Origin: Tachypleus tridentatus
Lineage: Eukaryota; Arthropoda; Merostomata; Xiphosura; Limulidae
NCBI RefSeq assembly: GCF_004210375.1
Contig: NC_134827.1
Span: 100,177,285 to 100,241,284, forward strand
Reading direction: 5' to 3'
Length of the DNA stretch: 64,000 bases
A program made the position numbers and the translations under genes. Positions 24,470 to 35,082 of the stretch are shown piece by piece. The notes beneath the pieces were generated by a model. The model had not been told where the DNA came from and did no database searches. It worked only from the letters and a program-made list of their open reading frames with translations. Numbering within the stretch: the stretch's first letter is position 1; each line of letters begins with the position of its first letter.

Positions 24470-24495
24470 CTGACGAAGAGCTTTAGCCTGAAACG
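24470..24495 (+). other. Hammerhead-like motif 3' of the Penelope-like relic
   Basis: Sequence CTGACGA, then AGAGCTTTAGCCT, then GAAACG. CUGANGA and GAAAC are the two conserved core strands of hammerhead ribozymes, with a short imperfect hairpin between them. Penelope-like elements are known to carry hammerhead motifs in their terminal repeats, and this one sits about 500 bases after the GIY-YIG segment. Stem II is weak, so activity is uncertain. Confidence 0.5.
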
Positions 24496-24510
24496 TTGCA
24501 AATGAATATA

Positions 24511-24635
24511 GTTTGTTTGTTTTGTTTTTTCTTATAGCAAAGACACATCGGGCTATCTGCTCAGTCCACCGAGGGGAATTGAACCCCCCTTTAGCGTTGT
24601 AAATCCGGAGACATAACGCTGTATTAGCGATGGGC
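24511..24635 (-). repeat. Type 2 SINE with 13-bp target duplication
   Basis: TTTTTTCTTATAGCAAAGAC, CACATCGGGCTATCTGCTC, a B-box complement and AACGCTGTATTAGCGATGGG. The 13-mer GCAAATGAATATA flanks it exactly (24498-24510 and 24636-24648). It landed directly beside the hammerhead-like core at 24470-24495. Confidence 0.95.
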
Positions 24636-24648
24636 GCAAATGAATATA

Positions 24649-26002
24649 AAGTTCTTGTTTTGTTTTATGTCACAGACGTGTGTTTTTACTTATTTTGAAC
24701 ACTTTTGTTTCATTATTTCATGTTTATTTTCAGACACGATCCAGTGAGTGCAGTACTAGATTGCTTGCTTATATAACTTATTCCTGTATTGTCATGTCAA
24801 TGGTCATTCCAACCAGAAGGTGGAAAGCAAAATGTGTAAGACTGTCATTGTTATAACACTCAGACAGCTCACTATCCACGTAACTGCAGCTGAGAAAAAA
24901 CAACTGGTATTTACTGCATTGGCTCTATCAACAGTAACTATTGGCAATGAACCAGAGTTAATCCATAGTAAACTAAAAAACTCTGCTTGTACATTCGAGC
25001 AAAATTATCATATAAATAATTTTCAATGTGTGTGCACTTTTTACCGTTTATTGGGCCAAACTTTTTTTGCACTGAGTGGCTTCGTCCAACAAAGTATACT
25101 TCACATATCACACAAGTAAAACTGAGAACTTTTAAATAGGTCTGTCCCTAAAACACCAATGCATGAACCCAGATCAAAAACTGATCATTTATATTTGACA
25201 AGTAATGTTGCAAAAATAATGTTCTTGAAAATGAACCTCTGTATTGTCCTTTAGCTTGTTGCCATTTCTCAGAATGAAGCCTGTGCTGTCCAGTAAAAAT
25301 AAAGTTTCTTGTTTGTTTTTTCTTGGAACATCTGACACATGGAAATGATAGGTAAGACTCTAATTGCTTTAAAATCCACTAAAAACTCAACCTCATATCC
25401 ATATATTGTTATTAGCATATACCACATGAGGCCTAATCTAAGTTAATTCAAACCAACCACCGCAACATTATGTGCAAGGTAATTGCTACACTCACTTGAA
25501 CTGGTAGTCAGATTCAAATCAAGCCCCACTAGTTTCTACTGTATGGAGTAACTAGCTGCGGGCAAAACTCACAATAAAACTTTCTGCATCTGTTGCAGTG
25601 TTGGCCTGAATAGCTTGTGCACTTGATGGTACTGTTTAACAAAATATATAAGCATTCTCACAATAAGTGGTTGAACACAATTTCAGCTGCAAAAGCAATG
25701 ACAAATGAATCAGAGAAACCTTGCTGGTCTACTCATAACCACAGTAGCTATGACTTAAATGTCATACGACATCTGTCGCAGTGGAGCAACAGAGTGAGAG
25801 ATTAATGTTTTATTGATGTTTTAGAAAATATCACAGATCTTGATTACTATTTCAGATGTAAGTCTGCAACTGTATTTCCCAGTTGTTTCTTTTCCTTTTC
25901 AAGTACAAGCATTCACATAATTTATTCCAGATGGAGACAATCCCACAGCTTGTGGACACAATAGCCTTTGCAGCGTGCGGGCCGTTGCCTTGAAATTTGA
26001 TT
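24649..26002. other. Unassigned sequence
   Basis: A 99-codon open frame at 24820-25119 and a 62-codon one near 25617 have no motif I recognise and no obvious splice partners. No repeat termini seen. Confidence 0.45.
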
Positions 26003-26128
26003 TTGTTTGTTTGTAATTAAACACAAAGCTACACAATGGACTAGACGTGCTCTACCCATCAGGGGTATCGAATCCAGGTTTATAAAGATGTAAGCCTGTG
26101 GACGTTCTGCTTTGTCAGTGTGTGGGGG
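26003..26128 (-). repeat. Short SINE family (type 3), minus strand
   Basis: GTAATTAAACACAAAGCTAC, GCTCTACCCATCAGGGGTAT, CGAATCCAGG and TGTAAGCCTGTGGACGTTCT. A short G run stands at the head end. Confidence 0.8.
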
Positions 26129-26561
26129 GGGATCGAAATTCGAATGGCATACTCTGACTGATTATGGCTTATTTATGTACATCTAACTTCGTCATTTACA
26201 GTATAATTTTCGAATAAATTGTTTAATATATCATTCAAATAAAAGTTATTCTGAAATTCGTGGAAGGGGCAACTGCCCCCTTTCCTCATTCTGTGAGCAC
26301 CCTTGATTGTACTGACCATTTTTCACATCCAGAGCAATTTACCAAAGCAGGATATTTTCAGAGATGATTACAACACTTCAATAACTTTATTTTGCATGTA
26401 TATTTAAGCCATGTTAACCGTGAAGACATAAAATTTATCTGTTTAATTTTCTCTCAGTAAGCCAGGTTAAGCGTTCTTCACTGTATGAGAGTTGTTTATG
26501 GGACTTAACGTGTTTATAACATTATTAATAGTTTGTCTTACTAATAAACCGAGGCCTCTTT

Positions 26562-26696
26562 TTAACACTCCTACGAAAAGTGGGGCCTAATAGGCCTCAG
26601 AGCAACTTGAAAGGTTATTAATATTAGTCTAATAATTTTGTATTTAAATGAAATTGCCATTTAAATCCATTAATGAATGGATTAACGAGATTCCCA

Positions 26697-26731
<35 letters not shown>

Positions 26732-26786
26732 GGGGAACGGGCTTGGAGAAATCAGGACTAGAAACGTCTTTTCGTAGGAGTGTTAA
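26562..26786. repeat. 19-bp perfect inverted repeat, 187-bp spacer
   Basis: TTAACACTCCTACGAAAAG at 26562-26580 is matched by its exact complement at 26768-26786. There is no TA or longer target duplication immediately outside the arms and no coding content between them. It could be a small palindromic MITE or a locally inverted duplication. Confidence 0.7.
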
Positions 26787-27924
26787 TGAATTTTAGGACA
26801 GTTTTGGGGAAATATTACGCTTGCCATTTGCAAAGTTTCTAGTTAGAAGTTTGCTTTGAATTCGAGCATTTTATAATTAGCCGCGTTTAGCGTTTTTCAC
26901 AATTAATGGCTGACGTTTCAATTTATAGTCTTAGTGATAGTACTATCCTATTTATTTAAACTTCAAGCAATTTACGCCAGTTATAATATTGGTAGGTGTA
27001 GCTAGGCCATTGTTATTTCTTGGCAGGGCCTAAATTTGATCTTGGATTAGATTTAAAAGAAATGTCATCAATACTTTCAAATTTCGATCATAAGAGAAGA
27101 TGAATAAAAAAACCTTTTAAATTAAGCCGTTATAAGTTACTAGTAGCCTGAACGATAACCTAAGTCTAGTTATTAAATTCTGTTATAACTCTCTATAAAT
27201 TATAAAGTTACGTTAGACTTCAGTGAACCAGGATCCCTTTCTAAACCTTAGGCCTACTACGTATTACAACAACTGAAGTTCGATCGCTTCAACATTATAG
27301 TTAATAGTTAGTACTTAATAAAACTTAATGTAATCATATAATAGTGTGAATAAAAAACAGATATAAAAGCTTAACTCGCCCATAAAAGCTTGTTTGAAAA
27401 CAATCTTGTACTGGACGTTATTGACACTAACACAGTTACTCCGTTATGTTCATAACTACTGAAAAAATTGTCTGCTCAAATACTTCCGTCCGTGAGATAG
27501 GTCAGTGCGGAACAGAAATAGCATCTGGGTAAAAGGTGTAACCAAGGGACTTGTCATTTCAGGTCCTGGAGCGACGCCATTTACGAAGTAAATCCTGTCA
27601 ATGTACTATCTCTAAGTGAAGAGAGAGAAAGGTCTCTTTTCAAAAAGACTTGTTCCACGACCCAGAAATTTCTGGCCTCAGCCCTTGATTTTTAATAAAA
27701 GATTTTATGACTAATTTGGACCCAATTAAAAAATAGTGTTGTTGACATTCGATTATACACTTTTTTTTAACGGAAAGATCTGTCATATATGATTACTCCA
27801 ACAGTAAGTTCCAGTGAGATACTGTTTGTTTTTTTGTCATTTTCATTCATTTATAGTTTTGCATGTATTTATTTATGACCTCCGTTTTAAAGAGTGGCTT
27901 ACGAAGAAACATTTTTGCAAAACA
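26787..27924. other. Unassigned sequence
   Basis: About 1.1 kb with no SINE, transposon end or recognisable coding segment. It is followed by a tailless type 3 SINE fragment (minus strand) at about 27925-28015 (CCCATCAGGGGTG, TGAAACCCAG, ACAAGTTTACCG). Confidence 0.45.
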
Positions 27925-28208
27925 ATGGGCTATTTTTTCTATGCCCATCAGGGGTGTTGAAACCCAGTGTATAGCGTGGTTAACCTACAAGTTTACCGTT
28001 TATCCACCATTCGGTAATCTTTGAAGGACGATTGCTGAGAAATATTATTACTGTGATAGTAAATAGTTTGCGCTCATCGGTATATCTACAGAGATAAACT
28101 ACACATTTATATATTCATTAATTAATTTCTTAAACGTAATACAGAATTTCAATCATAATTATTTATTATTGCAAAAACAAATATATGTTGTTACATGTTG
28201 CAGGTCGT

Positions 28209-28248
28209 CTGATGATGACACTAACAAACTAACAAATATGGCCGAAAC
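28209..28248 (+). other. Hammerhead-like core with canonical CTGATGA
   Basis: CTGATGA at 28209-28215 and CCGAAACA ending near 28249 enclose about 28 bases that form no strong stem. It lies about 270 bases before a Penelope-like RT fragment in the same orientation, where an upstream terminal repeat would be expected. Confidence 0.35.
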
Positions 28249-28479
28249 ATATTGCAAATTATATATTACTAACCCTACAAATATAGTGCTAAAAATGACA
28301 CATTACGTATCAGTCTGTGCTGCGTGTGCAAACAAATGAAGTGATCTATAGATATGTAAGCAAATTGAGTGATTTGTAAATGTATACATAATAACTCGTA
28401 AAATCTTGCTTAGATCAGAACTACTTCAAATTTTATAACCAAATATATAAACAGAATAACGGGTTAGCTGTGATCACCC

Positions 28480-28803
28480 CTTTCTCCTTTGATTACAGAA
28501 GATTTATTTCATGTATTGAAGAAATTGTTGACGATAAAAATAATGCAAAGCGTTAAATAATGGTACAGATATATTGATGGTATGATTTGTCTTTGGACAG
28601 GCTTCAAATATCAAGTTGATAATTTTGTAACGTTCCTAACTTCACAGAACGAATTTATTAAATTTACTATGGAATTCGGTGAAAATGAAAACATTAATTT
28701 TTTGGTCTAAAGTATTGACATAAATAGCAGCATACATTCCTTCAAACTGTTCAGAAATCGATTTATATTGACACCATCATACAAATTTCTTCAAGACATC
28801 CAA
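28480..28803 (+). pseudogene. Second Penelope-like RT relic
   Basis: At 28561-28602 the plus strand encodes WYRYIDGMICLWTG, matching the RT catalytic region of Penelope-like elements but with the second Asp of YIDD changed to Gly. It continues with FLTSQNEFIKFTMEFGENEN and NINFLV before a stop. No GIY-YIG part remains. It differs in sequence from the relic at 22380-24510, so it represents another family. Confidence 0.75.
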
Positions 28804-28904
28804 GCCCCTCAGTGGTACGTCTGCTGAGTTTAGATACCTGTGACAGACAGAACATAAATAGCCCTTTGTGTAGCTTTATACCTAACTTCAACAATCAAAC
28901 AAAA
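28804..28904 (+). repeat. Type 3 SINE with 11-bp target duplication
   Basis: GCCCCTCAGTGGTACGTCTG, then GACAGAACATAAATAGCCC and TTTGTGTAGCTTTATACCTA. The B-box region is largely deleted. AAGACATCCAA is duplicated at 28793-28803 and 28905-28915. It interrupts the second Penelope-like relic. Confidence 0.9.
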
Positions 28905-28949
28905 AAGACATCCAATATCTCACAAACTTGCTGTGTTCTGTATTTTGTA

Positions 28950-29345
28950 TTGGTTTGTTTTGAATTTCGCGCAAAGCTACACGAGGGCTATCTGCACTAG
29001 GCATCCCTAATTTAGCAGTGTAAGACCAGAGGGATGAAAGCTAGTCATCATCACCCACTGTCAACTCTCTTACTAACGAATAGTGGGATTGACCGTAACA
29101 TTATAACACCCTCACGGCTGAATGGGCGAGCATATTTGGTGTCAATGACGTATTTAGGTAGGGGCTAGGAAGTGCTCAGGCTCACTGTCCATGGTCTTAA
29201 TTGATAATTTAATTCTACGTAAAATTACATGAGATGTAGGCCCACACAACCTAAAATTTGCCACTGCTTGGTGTGACGGGGATTCGAACCCGCGACTCTC
29301 AGATTACGAGTCAAGCGCCCAACCACATGACCATGACAGGTTCGT
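28950..29345 (-). repeat. Type A SINE, minus strand, split by a MITE
   Basis: TTTGAATTTCGCGCAAAGCT, the CTACACGAGGGCTATCTG block, CGAATAGTGGGATTGACC, and (after the inserted MITE) TTGGTGTGACGGGGATTCGA, ACCCGCGAC and a head complement. Removing 29143-29274 restores a continuous type A SINE. Confidence 0.9.
29143..29266. mobile_element. 124-bp hAT-like MITE nested in a SINE
   Basis: The left end CAATGACGTATTTAGG and the complement of the right end CAGTGGCAAATTTTAGG are imperfect inverted repeats. The flanks TTTGGTGT (29135-29142) and CTTGGTGT (29267-29274) form an 8-bp duplication with one mismatch, as expected for hAT. The host is a SINE with known consensus, so both insertion and target site are unambiguous. 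Confidence 0.8.
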
Positions 29346-29672
29346 CTAAAAGAGAATGTCAAGGTTACTTCTGGTTCTTTGGTTAAGCTTATATAAACTC
29401 GTTTACAAATCATTTCTGTCTGTACTTCGTGATGCCTTTACTAGCAAAACCATGGACTTTAATGAAGGAAGTATTTTTGAAACGTACAGTTCTCTTTGTT
29501 TTTTTCTCCAGCTCTATGTAGTTGAACCAGAAAAATGGAAAAAAAAAACCTCATGTAGAAACAATCAATAATACTCGACAATATTATCAGTAGCGTAAAA
29601 TAAGAGAAGCAAAATTTCCTTAACACGGATACAAATCCTGTCATGTATTTAAATAAACCATGCTAAAAGAAA

Positions 29673-29928
29673 GCCCGGCGGTTAATGTACTCGTAATGTT
29701 ATCCGAGGGTCACGGGTTCGAATCCCTATCACACCAAACATACTCGCCTTCTTAGCCGTGAGGACGTTATTATGTGACAGTCAATTCCATTATTCGTTAG
29801 TAAAAGAACAGCGTAAGAGTCGGCGGTGGGTGGTGATGACTCGCTGCCTTCCCTCTAGTCTTACACTGCTAAATTAGGGACGGCTAGCGCAGATAGCCCT
29901 CGTGTAGTTTTGCGCGAAATTCAAATCA
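29673..29928 (+). repeat. Main SINE family (type A)
   Basis: Short head (GCCCGGCGGTTAATGTACTC), B box GGGTTCGAATCCC, complete body and the tail GTAGTTTTGCGCGAAATTC. It is the last type A copy before a 15-kb gap. Confidence 0.9.
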
Positions 29929-31195
29929 AAGCTTACAATAAATAATTTTCAGTTTGTAACTAAATGCATGAGTTCAATTAACAGGTGAGGCAACGGTAAA
30001 CGTAGAGAAAAGCACCTTTACAAATTTCTTAGTTTTTAAGAAAATGTACACATTTGAATCAACGTATTCTATCTATATGGACAACTAAGTGATAACTTCA
30101 TTTTGCTTATTATTTTCCGTTAAACATTTTAAGTTTCAAAAACATAGTATTACAGAAGTTGACTATATCTTAAATAATTGTATATGTTTGTACAGTAGAA
30201 TGTCATCATAGTTAGAAATGTCGGTGCTATGAAACACGTTTACACATACATTTGATTTAAATTGAATTTCTGACTATTCAAAGAATCGAATACCACTATG
30301 AATAGAATCATGGCTAGAAGGGTGTTTATGTTGGCAGTCTTTTGAATGATACAAAGCCAAAAGGAAAAGCATTTTTCTGTGGAAGTACAAAAAAAAAATA
30401 GAATAAAAAATTTAGGATACTAACAGGTTACAAAACCAAACCAATCCGTAGCAAAACAAAAGAATAATCTCAGTCAGTAAACTTTGTATGTAAAGATGGT
30501 CAAGGTACTCAATAGACATGATACAAAGATGTACCATAAAATATCAACAAGAACAGTATTTTACTTCAAAAGACATTTCCACTCACTTTTGTTTCTCTAC
30601 CCAACAAGCCCAAAAACAATACAAGAAACCATCGCTAAGACACCAAACCAGAAAGTTATTCATTTTTCTTCTTCTTGTTTCAGTCGAGATAACTCTATAG
30701 TTACTGTATCCCTAACACCAGTTTAAACCTAAATCCACTCTGTGTGTTTCTGGGCAGTGCACGATGTCATCTCTTAGTCATAATTAAAAAAATTATAATT
30801 CTAGTGTAAATTATATTATACTTACCCTTTAAAGTTAGCTTTCTTACAGAAATGTTGTGTTCCTTTAAAGAGTTTAAGCACAAGATGATATAGGGATTAC
30901 CAGCCAATAATATATGAACATTGGTTGATTGTAGTATGCAGAACACTCAGTGCTTTGTACATTATACAGTTGGTGTCTCTAGTAAGCCAACCATTTTATT
31001 ATGCATGAAGTGGATGAAAAACACTTTAATCGACATTAAATTATATTTTACTACACGCATCCATTGAATACAATAAATTTTAGTCGAGGGAGGACATCAC
31101 AAAACAAGTAATGAAAACATTTTGTGAATTAAAATGATGTATGGATGGCAGTATGAAAATAATCACAAACAAAAATACAAGGATGACCGTTATAC

Positions 31196-31274
31196 ATAGA
31201 TCATTCCTGTATATGATACAGCTATACATAGATCATTCCTGTATATGATACAGCTATACATAGATCATCCCTAC
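31196..31274. repeat. 32-bp tandem repeat, about 2.5 copies
   Basis: ATAGATCATTCCTGTATATG plus ATACAGCTATAC is repeated twice and begins a third time with small changes (CATCCCTACATG). Confidence 0.9.
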
Positions 31275-32032
31275 ATGACTTTCAATATTAAACTTTAAAT
31301 ATTATTGCAGTTGAAAGTTATTTATCTCTTACTATTGGTATGCAGTTTATTATTATGATATTATGGTTATGTCATGGTAGGCATCAATGTAGTGGAACTA
31401 TTAAGCTGGACTTGTGTACAAAGAAAACCAAGTTGAGTCAAAGCATGTCTTGATTATTATGGACTCTCCCTACGAGATTCGTCGAACTGACCAATCTCCT
31501 AACATACAGGTTACAGTGTAATATCAAATTTTAAAACTGAATATCTTTCAGAGATGATCTATGTATAACTTTTGCATCATTTATTCTTGTTAGCATTCTT
31601 TTTTGACACTTCCATCCATACATCATTTTAAATTTACAAAGTGTTTTTATTGTTATTGTATAAACAACAATCAATTCTTGCAAGATCAAGTAGTAATATT
31701 TGACCATCACTCTCATGACAAACCAAGAGCCCCAAAGTGAGATTTGTTTTGGCAGACATGCTATCCACTGGACCTCCTATGAAACTTTCAAACTTTACTG
31801 TAGGTTAAGAAGAAAAGGAAATAAAAATGTTTTCAGTTCTAACTGCAATCTCTGTTTTTTCCCACTTACTGTTCTGAGAGAGGGGACATTGTCCCTTGGC
31901 ACAAAAAAAATTACTGGTGGAAAAACTGACTCCATTTCAACCACACTTTCCTATACTCTTTATTCACCAAACAAACAAGATCTGCACCCCATTTAAATGT
32001 ACCATCAATCTCAATCTCAATTACTGCTCATG

Positions 32033-32150
32033 TTTGTTTGTTTGGAATTAAGCTTAAAGCTACACAAAGAGCTATTCGTGCTCTGCCCACCATGGGTATC
32101 AAAACCTTGCTTTCAGCAGAGTGAGTCTGCAAACATACCACTGTGTCACA
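32033..32150 (-). repeat. Short SINE family (type 3), minus strand
   Basis: GGAATTAAGCTTAAAGCTAC, GTGCTCTGCCCACCATGGGT, ATCAAAACC and GTCTGCAAACATACCACTGT form a complete complement of the family. It is the only clear SINE between 29.9 and 45.4 kb. Confidence 0.8.
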
Positions 32151-33779
32151 AAAATATTTTTTCAGTTCTTTACACTAATGATTGAAACAAGCAAAACATA
32201 AAATTATTCAATATGATTAAACTGAAAACCTCACTTGTGAATGGTATAAAAACAAGTTGGTAGCTTAAGGGTTAAACGAGAATTACAACGTTTACTCGTA
32301 TAAATGTAAAACATGTTTATATTTATGCTGAATACAGAAACTCATAACCAGTAAGACATTTAAAACAATTCATTATAAATTTTCAAATATAAAATGCAGA
32401 AGTGGTTACCATACAATCAAATGTTGTGAGAAGTAATTTGTTTAGATGTGTATATGAACATATTTGAGACAGGCCTTGAATTTCAATGGATGTTGCTTCT
32501 GTGTACAGGACCTCTTACCATTCTGTATTGAAAGAATAAATGCAGTTTACAAAATATATATTATTAATCATTACTCTACAGATTAGATTCTGATCTATAT
32601 TTAATACAACAGAAATGTTTTCTATTGGAATGTAGGTAACATCATGATGACAAAAACAAATTTATTTAAAAGTTCCTCTAATCTGCTTTAAGATTTTAAC
32701 TCATTTGAAACAATTAACTCCATTTAAGACTTTATATTTTTAGTTAATAAATGCACTTGTATGTATCAGTTTACAGATATGTTAGATAACAATTTCATAA
32801 ATATAAAATATTTATAAAGATATTTCTAGTAATTGTGGTTGATGTGATGTACAAAAAAACCAGCTTCAATTATAGTACAAAAGATGAAATGTTATTTACC
32901 TTCTGAGTAACTGAAATTAGGGTATCCTAACATCTTTCTAGCTTGAGATAACTTTTGAGGTAAAAGTCCAACATTCATTGACATACATTATGTTTGTCAA
33001 GTTTAACCTTTATTTCAGCTGTGAAGTGTAGAAATTAATCACCAATGAATGTTATGATTTACATCCAAATAGTTTAAGGTAAAATGTTGTTAAGCAAGTT
33101 TCTTTTCTTATTACTACATTAAAGAAACAGTTGGGACAGTTATTCATATTTTATACACTGTAAATTAGTACTTAAACCACACCACAGGTATAAAAAATTT
33201 GAGTAGCATTTAGAATTTCCTTATTTATAATTTGGTTAGAGATACTACAGAAGCATCTTTTTATTCACCTTACAGGTTCAAAGATTTAGTCAATAATATC
33301 CAAGGCCAGTTAAATACCATCCTTCATAAAAGTACTGTTTAATTACCTTAATTAATAAATATCAAAGCTTAAATCCAAAGAATATGACAGAAAGAATTTC
33401 AAAACAGTTTGTAATCTTGCCCTAAAATTGTTCTCTTTTTTTTTTCAATTCTGAAATCAAATAATGGAGTACATACTATGTATTAACACTTCATTCATTT
33501 ATTATACACTACCAGTTATATTTATTTATCAAGTCATTAATCTTTTCACAAATACAAAAAACAAATCCTTAGTTTGTCATATTGAGGTACTTAAAACTAC
33601 TTTTCTATAACATGTAACTGAACAAAATTATAATAACTGTATCACTGTCCTTATTTGAATAAAAATATACAAAGCAAAATGGTGTTGCAACAAATACAAA
33701 CATATTAATTTAGATTTTTTTTCAAAATAAAGACAGACAAAGTACATCTTAGTATAGAAACACCATTGATAGTAGCAAC

Positions 33780-33870
33780 AGAATCAGCTGAGAAAAAAAA
33801 CACTCAGTTGATCTAAACCTAAAAATGTTTTATTTCATATAATGGTCAATCTTTTGTTACAGCTGAAAAT
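33780..33870 (+). repeat. Dispersed repeat, first of a pair
   Basis: CAGCTGAG, AAAAACACTCA, then TCTAAACCTAAAAATGTTTT and ATTTCATATAATGGTCA align with 35728-35806 in the same orientation. The CTGAG(G)A start recalls the hammerhead-like motifs elsewhere, but no GAAAC follows. Confidence 0.6.
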
Positions 33871-34457
33871 TAGATACATTATTAAAAATTAACTAAAAAA
33901 ACCAAATCTGTCACTTTTTGTCACTGAGTTATACACTGGTTTAGAGTATTTCCACCCCTCAACAGTAACATGAACAATGACTGATGAGTTACACATTATA
34001 TGTATCACATTTCAGTTATGTTTCTCTCCAAATACTTATACATGATTTGAAAAATATGTAGCAATAATATTACAAGTTTATTTGTCTGCATGAATCACAA
34101 AACTGGCATTATGAGATTAATGTCCAAGGTTACTGACGAAAGGTGGAATTCTCCTAAACTGATTCAAGTGACTTAATTTTTAACATTTTACACAGCACAT
34201 TGGCTCAATAATACAGAATATTAAACTGTTAGCGTTACTGCTACATATTATATTTGTCAAGTCCTATATAAATATAGGTTTGCTATGATGAGAAAAGTTA
34301 GCTAAAAACACCATGCATGGTTTATACATTTATTTATTTATTTTCAGGGGTTGGGGGATTATAATATTTTAATAAAATTATTTTTTAAAATATTAGTAAA
34401 CAACAGAAGAAAAAAATAATCACAAAACATGAAACACAAACATACAAGGGATTTCTA

Positions 34458-34509
34458 CACTTCTTTGTTAAAATCAAAGTTTTAGGCCTAAGCCTTTCCT
34501 CAGGAAGTG
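34458..34509 (-). other. Compact hammerhead-like three-way junction (minus strand)
   Basis: On the minus strand: CACTTC arm, CTGAGGA, AGGC/GCCT hairpin, AAAA, CTTTG/CAAAG hairpin, then (G)AAGTG closing on the first arm. Three helices in hammerhead order surround an exact CUGANGA. GAAA reads AAAA and the U-H cleavage dinucleotide is not evident, so it looks like a decayed ribozyme. Confidence 0.45.
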
Positions 34510-34862
34510 CAATGTTAACAAGCACTAACCGAACAAATTTATCTATAATCATCTATAATTTTATTGAAAAAGGCAGTCATCAATTCTACAATTTCCTAAC
34601 AAGGATGAGTATGTTGTATGAAGCACTTGAAGTAAGGTTCACCAGAACAGAAACTCCCATAAACAGTACTACAAAAACCGTTCTCATCAGAACAAAATTG
34701 ATACAAATATAAGACTATCATTTAGTAATTTATTCAAATACATAAATATACAATAAAATAATTATTCATATATACTACAACTATAGCTTCGTCTCTTCTA
34801 CATACTAACCAATGTAAGCTAAGTAGTAATTTAGAAAATAGCGAATTTGAATTACTACAAAT

Positions 34863-35082
34863 TTAAATACTACAAGAAATATGTAGTACATATCAAATAT
34901 TCAAAGTTTAAATACTACAAGAAATATGTAGTACATATCAAATATTCAAAGTTTAAATACTACAAGAAATATGTAGTACATATCAAATATTCAAAGTTTA
35001 AATACTACAAGAAATATGTAGTACATATCAAATATTCAAAGTTTAAATACTACAAGAAATATGTAGTACATATCAAATATTC
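34863..35082. repeat. 45-bp tandem repeat, 5 copies
   Basis: The unit TTTAAATACTACAAGAAATA plus TGTAGTACATATCAAATATTC plus AAAG repeats at exactly 45 bases with nearly no change. Each unit contains a 7-bp palindrome, TACTACA ... TGTAGTA. Because 45 is divisible by three, an 81-codon open frame with a 15-residue periodic peptide results; I regard that as an effect of the repeat and not a gene. Confidence 0.95.

Larger units (their letters stand above)
22380..24510 (+). pseudogene. Penelope-like retroelement relic (RT plus GIY-YIG)
   Basis: Broken frames encode, in order: FYMLPKINKPG near 22560; an FTMDIQSLYT-like block interrupted by a SINE; RYIYDILGLFTG at 23179-23214, equivalent to the RT catalytic YxDD box but reading YIYD; the block LRLRRLCSNNTDF at 23437-23475; and IIYCIRYTRSKQLYTGE at 23893-23946, matching the GIY-YIG nuclease start. 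This RT and GIY-YIG order is characteristic of Penelope-like elements. Several stops and frameshifts and the lost catalytic Asp make it non-functional. A hammerhead-like motif follows at 24470. Confidence 0.85.
29930..34457. other. SINE-poor 3' flank of the SAPCD2 homologue
   Basis: AT-rich sequence without transposase, RT or conserved coding segments. It holds a small 32-bp tandem repeat (about 31196-31274) and one type 3 SINE (32033-32150). Part of it could be a long 3' untranslated or regulatory region of the neighbouring gene, but no polyadenylation site can be assigned with confidence. Confidence 0.4.

Noticed and set aside
24820..25119. 99-residue open frame
   Set aside because: No motif, no homologue I recognise, and no associated exon signals; probably chance.
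31700..31996. 98-residue open frame in the 3' flank
   Set aside because: Composition is mixed, no domain is visible and it is opposite to the SAPCD2 strand; left as unassigned.
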